From HGM04593 sp045533955 (GTDB lineage Bacteria; Bacteroidota; Bacteroidia; Bacteroidales; Bacteroidaceae): DNA of 64,000 bases. The stretch covers positions 7,014-71,013 of the forward strand of contig JAZSIU010000047.1 in the NCBI GenBank assembly GCA_045533955.1. Reading direction: 5' to 3'. The notes below the pieces were generated by a model. It was not told the origin of the DNA. It made no database searches and was given only the letters and a program-made list of their open reading frames with translations. This document shows positions 59,870-64,000 of this stretch, one piece after another (positions within the stretch are counted from its first letter, which is position 1; each line of letters starts with the position of its first letter). Both the position numbers and the translations under genes were made by a program.

Positions 59870-60412
59870 TTACAGATTCATTGAAAAATGTACTCCGCAA
59901 CCACCACTCGGAAGAGCGAACGGAGCAAGGGAGATATTATGCCGGCGAGCATAGGGGGTTGTCAGCCACAGGGCGCTTGTGGTGCCTATTGCCGCGCCTG
60001 CAAGTACATCCCAAAAGTCGTGCTGCTTGCAGTAGACGCGCCCCCACCCTACGTAGGTAGCAACGGCGTATGCCGGCGCGCCCCACTTCCAGCCGTAGCG
60101 CTGTTGCAGGAAAGAGGCGCCAACAAAGGCAATGCCCGTATGGTTCGACGGGAAAGAGTGATTATCGCTTCCGTCGGGACGGCGTTTGTTTATCGTATAT
60201 TTCAGCAGATAGGTGGTTGCTACGGTTACCGCCCCCGCCTCGAGGTGCTGCAAAAGGCCTTTATAATCGCCCTTTGCAAGCGAGACGACCCCACCAACGC
60301 CCGAGGGCAGAAACATAAGAACGTCGGTCGAGGCCTCGACGGCGCTGCGGCTCTGCGCACCGAGGCTGCCGAGTGCAAAAATAAGAAAGGATAATAAAAA
60401 TAGTCTTTTCAT
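59870..60412 (-). CDS. PAP2 family phosphatase, exported
   Basis: A 180-residue protein with a signal peptide (FLLSFLIFALGSLGAQ). The three phosphatase motifs are present: KYTINKRRP (KX6RP), SFPSNHTG (PSGH-like) and GRVYCKQHDFWDVLAG (SRX5HX3D-like). It would act in the periplasm on lipid phosphates such as undecaprenyl diphosphate or lipid A phosphates; the substrate cannot be read. The protein is short and has few membrane helices, so it may be soluble or membrane-attached at the N terminus. It lies alone between nadA and the Nudix gene, all on the minus strand. Confidence 0.9.
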   Translation of the reverse strand: MKRLFLLSFLIFALGSLGAQSRSAVEASTDVLMFLPSGVGGVVSLAKGDYKGLLQHLEAGAVTVATTYLLKYTINKRRPDGSDNHSFPSNHTGIAFVGASFLQQRYGWKWGAPAYAVATYVGWGRVYCKQHDFWDVLAGAAIGTTSALWLTTPYARRHNISLAPFALPSGGCGVHFSMNL

Positions 60413-60495
60413 TTTCTAAGAAGCCATTTAGAAGGATATTCGATAAATAAGGCAACGTCTATTTTAAGATTTTTTCTCTTTCATAGAACCTTATT

Positions 60496-61122
60496 TTACT
60501 CAAAAACAGTCGGTGCGTGCTCATTGGCAGCCTGACGCATACACAGTGCAATCTCCTCGCGGCTGCACTTGTTCAGTGCAAGCGGCGGAAGCTCGTCAAG
60601 CGAAAAGAATCCGCAGTCTATCGTCTCGTGGTTCTTGTGAAACTCGCCGCCCAGCACCTTGCACAGCACAAAAGCCTTGCATATATTATAAGGATAAGGC
60701 GGGATATTGTGGCGGTTCCTCTCGAGCAGCGCCAGCAGACGCACAGGCCTCACGTCGAGGCCGGCCTCCTCGCGCGTCTCCTTAACTACGTTCGAGGCCA
60801 CCGTTTCGAGCGCGTCTATCCAGCCGCCGGGGAGCGACCATCGCCCATCGGCCTCCTGCACCAGAAGCACTTTTTCCCTCTCTATTATCACGGCGCGGGA
60901 GTCCATTTTAGGCGTCTGATAGCCCGTCTCGTTGCAGAAGAGCTCTTTAATCTTTTCCATCGGAGTGTCGCTACCCACGCTCATAATCTCGGCCGCAATC
61001 TCCCGCACACGCTCGAATCGTTCAACATCGTAAGCGTCTTTACAGTAGGCCAGCGCCGATTGCGACAGGAATTGCAATTCTTTGGCCCACTCTATCCATT
61101 TTTGTTTATCTATTGTCTGCAT
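60496..61122 (-). CDS. Nudix hydrolase with N-terminal helical domain
   Basis: A 208-residue cytosolic hydrolase. An N-terminal helical domain (about 1-65, QKWIEWAKELQFLSQSALAYC) of the NUDIX_N2 type precedes the Nudix fold. The Nudix box is GGWIDALETVASNVVKETREEAG. Family members with this N-terminal part act on ADP-ribose or nucleotide sugars, but this is not settled. Its first 17 bases overlap the end of the Arc-like gene, and it is the third gene of the SPFH operon. Confidence 0.92.
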   Translation of the reverse strand: MQTIDKQKWIEWAKELQFLSQSALAYCKDAYDVERFERVREIAAEIMSVGSDTPMEKIKELFCNETGYQTPKMDSRAVIIEREKVLLVQEADGRWSLPGGWIDALETVASNVVKETREEAGLDVRPVRLLALLERNRHNIPPYPYNICKAFVLCKVLGGEFHKNHETIDCGFFSLDELPPLALNKCSREEIALCMRQAANEHAPTVFE

Positions 61123-61294
61123 TATTTTTATTTTGGGTCGACTTTTTCAGTCGGCCGCTCTTGCGCAAGGCGTTTGTGATTATATACTCGAGCTGCCCGT
61201 TAACGCTGCGAAACTCGTCGGCCGCCCACGCCTCGAGCGCCGACATTGTCTCGCTATCTATCCTCAGCACAAAAGACTTTTTATCTTTGGCCAT
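61106..61294 (-). CDS. Arc-like ribbon-helix-helix protein
   Basis: A 62-residue protein with the Arc fold pattern: strand KSFVLRIDSETMSALEAWA, then helix FRSVNGQLEYIITNALRKSG. It should bind DNA as a dimer, or in this gene context may act on the neighbouring SPFH protein. It starts 11 bases after the SPFH gene and overlaps the Nudix gene. The SPFH/Arc-like pair is a recurring arrangement in Bacteroidota. Confidence 0.85.
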   Translation of the reverse strand: MAKDKKSFVLRIDSETMSALEAWAADEFRSVNGQLEYIITNALRKSGRLKKSTQNKNNADNR

Positions 61295-61305
61295 AGGGCA
61301 AAATT

Positions 61306-62205
61306 TTATTGGTACAAGGTGCCTGCATTAACAACAGGAGTAGCCGCACGGTCGCTGGTGAGCACCACCATAAGATTGCTTACCATTGCCGCCTTTTTCT
61401 CCTCGTCGAGCTCAATTATCTGCTTCTCGGACAACTGTTCCAGAGCCATCTGCACCATTCCTACGGCACCTTCGACAATTTTGTGGCGGGCAGCCACCAT
61501 CGCCGTAGCCTGCTGACGTTGAAGCATTGCGCTCGCAATCTCGGGAGCGTAAGCAAGATAGCTTATGCGCGCCTCGATAACCTCGATGCCCGCTATTGCC
61601 AAGCGTTCGGAGAGCGATTTTTCGAGCAGTTCGTTTACCTCTTCGCCACCGTTACGCAGCGTGATACTCGCATCCTCATCCTCAAGATTATCATAAGGAT
61701 AGGCTCCTGCCAGATTACGGATTGCCGCCTCGCTCTGAATATCGACGAAGCGAGCATAATTATCAACCTCGAACGAGGCCTTAAATGTATCCTTCACCCT
61801 CCAGACAAGCACCACGCCAATCATTATGGGATTACCCATAAGGTCGTTCACCTTAATGGGCTCGCCGTTGAGATTGCGAGCACGCAGCGACACGCTCTTT
61901 TTCACTATAAAGGGATTCATATAAAAGAATCCATTCTCGACCACCGTTCCCACATATTTTCCAAAAAAAGTCATCACGGCACTCTCGTTGGGATTGACGA
62001 TAAAAAGTCCGCACATCATCACAAGCGAGAAAACCGTCAGCAGAACAAGAGACCACCAAGCACCGGCACCCTCGGGCCCGCTGTTGCTCTCGATAACCCC
62101 GGGGATTGCAACACCCGCCACCGTTCCCACTATACACAGAAAAAGAGCCAACCAACCACTCGACGGAGTAATAAACTTTTCTTTACCTTTTAAATTTGCT
62201 TCCAT
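61306..62205 (-). CDS. SPFH-domain (stomatin/prohibitin-like) membrane protein
   Basis: A 299-residue protein with two N-terminal membrane helices (LALFLCIVGTVAGVAIPGVI and WWSLVLLTVFSLVMMCGLFIV) and a following SPFH domain (about 65-240: NPNESAVMTFFGKYVGTV, GFFYMNPF, LNGEPIKVNDLMGNPIMIG, GIEVIEARISYLAYAPEIA). SPFH proteins form ring scaffolds in the membrane and often regulate proteases. First gene of the SPFH, Arc-like and Nudix operon. A -7 element TATATTTG lies at 62257-62250. Confidence 0.92.
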   Translation of the reverse strand: MEANLKGKEKFITPSSGWLALFLCIVGTVAGVAIPGVIESNSGPEGAGAWWSLVLLTVFSLVMMCGLFIVNPNESAVMTFFGKYVGTVVENGFFYMNPFIVKKSVSLRARNLNGEPIKVNDLMGNPIMIGVVLVWRVKDTFKASFEVDNYARFVDIQSEAAIRNLAGAYPYDNLEDEDASITLRNGGEEVNELLEKSLSERLAIAGIEVIEARISYLAYAPEIASAMLQRQQATAMVAARHKIVEGAVGMVQMALEQLSEKQIIELDEEKKAAMVSNLMVVLTSDRAATPVVNAGTLYQ

Positions 62206-62249
62206 AATGGTATTATTTAGTTAAACATTTTAATATCATTTTGATATCA

Positions 62250-62257
62250 CAAATATA
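62250..62257 (-). promoter_or_regulatory. Promoter -7 element of the SPFH operon
   Basis: TATATTTG on the minus strand, about 45 bases before the ATG. Confidence 0.55.
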
Positions 62258-62363
62258 TCAACAAGAATTATCCCGCAAAAATTTTCAGGATTAAAAAATG
62301 CTAATAATTGTTCACTAAGGAAAAAAAAGCCAAAAAAAAGTAATTTATTACTAAGCAAATGAT

Positions 62364-62371
62364 TATTTTTG
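62364..62371 (+). promoter_or_regulatory. Promoter -7 element of the transglutaminase gene
   Basis: TATTTTTG followed by C, 39 bases before the ATG. The in-frame TTG at 62369 lies within it. Confidence 0.55.
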
Positions 62372-62410
62372 CAAGAAATATCCAAAAAAGAAAACTCTAA
62401 AAAATTTTAT

Positions 62411-63682
62411 ATGAAACTACGTTACACTCTTTACTCTTTAGCAGCGGCTGCACTTTTTATGACAGCCTGCACAAGCGAGAATGACGCATTCAATCTCGAG
62501 GACGAGAACAATGCAATGCACCAACAGAAAATCACATTCCCCGAGGATGATGGTTCAAAAACACTTACCGGAAGAACCTACTTAATGGTACGTACCATTC
62601 TGCAAAATGCCACCAGCTACGAATTTGCAAAGACCCTTGCAAAAATCGAGATTACCGAGGAGCAGTATAACGAAATTGCAGCCTTTACCGACGAGCTTGT
62701 CAGCGGAAAAACAACCAACGCAGAAAAATACACCACAGTATTCAAATGGATTACAAGCAACGTAAAATATGCTCAAGGATGGGTAGACAACGCCCCCTAC
62801 GCAGTATTTAAGAACAAGGAAGCCATCTGTCAGGGTTACGCCGACCTTCTGACCGTGATGATGCACTCACAGGGAATACCCTGCTTCACAATCAATGGCG
62901 AGCTTTACAATCCCGGCAGCGAGTGGTACATTGGCGGCCACGCTTGGAATTACGTCTATACAGGCGAGGAAGGTACCATAAACATCAGAGATTGGTACGT
63001 TAGCGACCCCACAAACAACGGCAGTTTCAAGATTGCATCACAATCATCTTACGCACATCTGCGCCCCACCGTTATTACAATTCCCGTATATGAGGACGAG
63101 AATTTCCAATACAATTTCGAGGAGTCGCAACTCAACGTATATAGTATCAAAAGCACCGATGCACAGGTTGTAATACCTTACAGCATCAACAAACTGAAAA
63201 TCACATCATTGAACATCAAGTGTCCAACACCCGACGAGGTTAAGGAGATATATATCGGCAAGAACATCACATCACTTGGCAACAATTTTGTAGGCCTGTC
63301 GGTATACGCAGCCGAGGTCGAGCAATATCACATCGACCCCGAGAACACCGCACTCGAGAGTTTCTCAAACGCAATTTATAAGAAGAACGGCAGCAACTAC
63401 GAGTTATATCTTATTGCACCCAAAGCAACCTCAGTTGAGTTAAAGCCCATCGCATCGTTCGACAAAGAAAGCAAACTGAAGAACCTCAATAACCTAGAGA
63501 CAGTGGTTTTTGTTCCGGGCACAAAGAGCATAGGCGCGTGGGCAGTAGAGAATTGTCCCAAATTGCACACCGCCTACATTCCCGAAGATACAAAAGTAGA
63601 TAGCGGAGCATTTACAGGCGTTGCAAGCAATTTCAAGATTGTACGCGGAAACTACACAAACATCCCTCAGATAAAGTATTAA
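62411..63682 (+). CDS. Transglutaminase-like lipoprotein with C-terminal LRR_5 domain
   Basis: A 423-residue lipoprotein (lipobox FMTAC, Cys 20). The transglutaminase-like domain (about 80-205) has the Cys-His-Asp triad in AICQGYADLL, GGHAWNYV and IRDWYVSDPT, so it could cut or cross-link peptides. The C-terminal half (about 245-423) has BspA-type leucine-rich repeats (EIYIGKNITSLGNNF, KSIGAWAVENCPKLHTAYIP). The combination suggests a surface protein that binds and processes host or microbial proteins. The ATG at 62411 is chosen because the upstream in-frame TTG overlaps the promoter. Terminator follows. Confidence 0.9.
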   Translation: MKLRYTLYSLAAAALFMTACTSENDAFNLEDENNAMHQQKITFPEDDGSKTLTGRTYLMVRTILQNATSYEFAKTLAKIEITEEQYNEIAAFTDELVSGKTTNAEKYTTVFKWITSNVKYAQGWVDNAPYAVFKNKEAICQGYADLLTVMMHSQGIPCFTINGELYNPGSEWYIGGHAWNYVYTGEEGTINIRDWYVSDPTNNGSFKIASQSSYAHLRPTVITIPVYEDENFQYNFEESQLNVYSIKSTDAQVVIPYSINKLKITSLNIKCPTPDEVKEIYIGKNITSLGNNFVGLSVYAAEVEQYHIDPENTALESFSNAIYKKNGSNYELYLIAPKATSVELKPIASFDKESKLKNLNNLETVVFVPGTKSIGAWAVENCPKLHTAYIPEDTKVDSGAFTGVASNFKIVRGNYTNIPQIKY

Positions 63683-63705
63683 ATTGATACTAACAATTAC
63701 AATAT

Positions 63706-63746
63706 AATGAGGCTCTGTTTTTTTATGCAGAGCCTCATTTTTTATT
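63706..63746 (+). terminator. Terminator after the transglutaminase gene
   Basis: AATGAGGCTCTG pairs with CAGAGCCTCATT, then TTTT. Confidence 0.9.
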
Positions 63747-63765
63747 CAGACTATGTAAAAACAGC

Positions 63766-63906
63766 GAATATAGGCTCAGTAGAAATTTACTGTGGGTAAG
63801 AATCAATAATCTATTTTTCACCATCAAGAACAGCTGCATATAATACGTACAAGAGGTAACTTTTAATTTATTGCACCATAAAAAAGAAATTCAATGTAGG
63901 TACGAT
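63766..63906 (-). repeat. Dispersed intergenic repeat, copy 2 (opposite orientation)
   Basis: The reverse complement matches 25390-25524 after ung. Conserved blocks are CATTGAATTTCTTTTTTAT, AAAAGTTACCT, ACGTATTATATGCA and CTGTTCTTGA. No gene covers it. Confidence 0.75.
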
Positions 63907-63921
63907 TGTTTTAAGGAAAAA

Positions 63922-64000
63922 GTGCGAGGTATGTTTAACCGCTACTTAGACGCTTGTTTACAAGCGACTAAGTGAGGGCGGTCCGCAGCACCCTTAAAAC
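63922..64000 (+). ncRNA. Start of a strongly folded RNA, possibly a group II intron 5' end
   Basis: Begins GTGCGAG and holds nested stems: ACCGC (63938-63942) with GCGGT (63978-63982), enclosing ACTTAG-A-CGCTTGT / ACAAGCG-A-CTAAGT (63944-63973). GTGC at the start can also pair with GCAC at 63988-63991. GTGYG is the 5' consensus of group II introns, but the window ends before any diagnostic domain. Identity is a guess; the folding is clear. Confidence 0.35.

Overview
The window is a piece of a Bacteroidales chromosome (phylum Bacteroidota), most likely from a gut or other host-associated species; I cannot fix the family. The evidence is the -7 promoter element TAnnTTTG/TAnnTTCG ahead of many genes, the almost complete absence of strong Shine-Dalgarno sites, type IX secretion (T9SS) C-terminal tails and a T9SS plug protein, BspA-type leucine-rich repeats, an UpxY-type antiterminator, a Bacteroidota LptD, a NagB/PIG-L fusion, GH109 and GH20 enzymes, and a VTC/DUF4956 pair. 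There is no phage, plasmid or insertion-sequence block.

Layout. 1-9.1 kb: the end of a tricorn-like peptidase, a large secreted GH20 hexosaminidase, a GT2 glycosyltransferase, glnS and a TPR protein. 9.2-16.1 kb: surface polysaccharide genes (GDP-mannose synthesis, UpxY, a WecA-like transferase, a CDP-glycerol glycerophosphotransferase) mixed with a T9SS plug protein and a DUF1460 amidase. 16.2-25.3 kb: an OmpA lipoprotein, proS, a BspA-LRR/TonB fusion, an LpxL acyltransferase plus GT10 fucosyltransferase pair, tRNA-Arg(CCG), asnA and ung. 25.6-34 kb: lptD, an HD protein, and a five-gene operon built on a VTC polyphosphate polymerase and three exported proteins. 34-44.2 kb: housekeeping genes (pyrH, birA, yjbR-like, yraN, tadA, pssA, psd, dnaE, trxA). 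44.2-45.9 kb: a radical SAM/SPASM enzyme followed by a small acidic protein that ends in three YGPxP repeats; this looks like a ribosomal peptide (RiPP) modification locus and is the best candidate for an undescribed system. 46-52.8 kb: a four-gene operon (sulfatase, its maturase, a NagB/PIG-L fusion and a GH35-like lipoprotein) that reads as sulfated glycan use, although two of its members lack expected catalytic residues. 53-64 kb: a ROK kinase, GH109, threonine degradation (kbl and tdh), nadA, PAP2 phosphatase, Nudix/Arc/SPFH operon and a transglutaminase-LRR lipoprotein.

The most unusual non-coding signal is a dispersed family of phased palindromes that contain the promoter -7 element. 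The core is 26 bp: 11-bp arms around a TAAA (once CAAA) centre. Copies recur about 84 bp apart upstream of capsule, RiPP, polyphosphate and amidase genes. Between them lie further hairpins, also centred on TAAA, whose arms differ in sequence from copy to copy but still pair. A second, unrelated repeat of about 140 bp occurs in opposite orientation after ung and at the right edge of the window, where a strongly folded sequence starting GTGCG begins.
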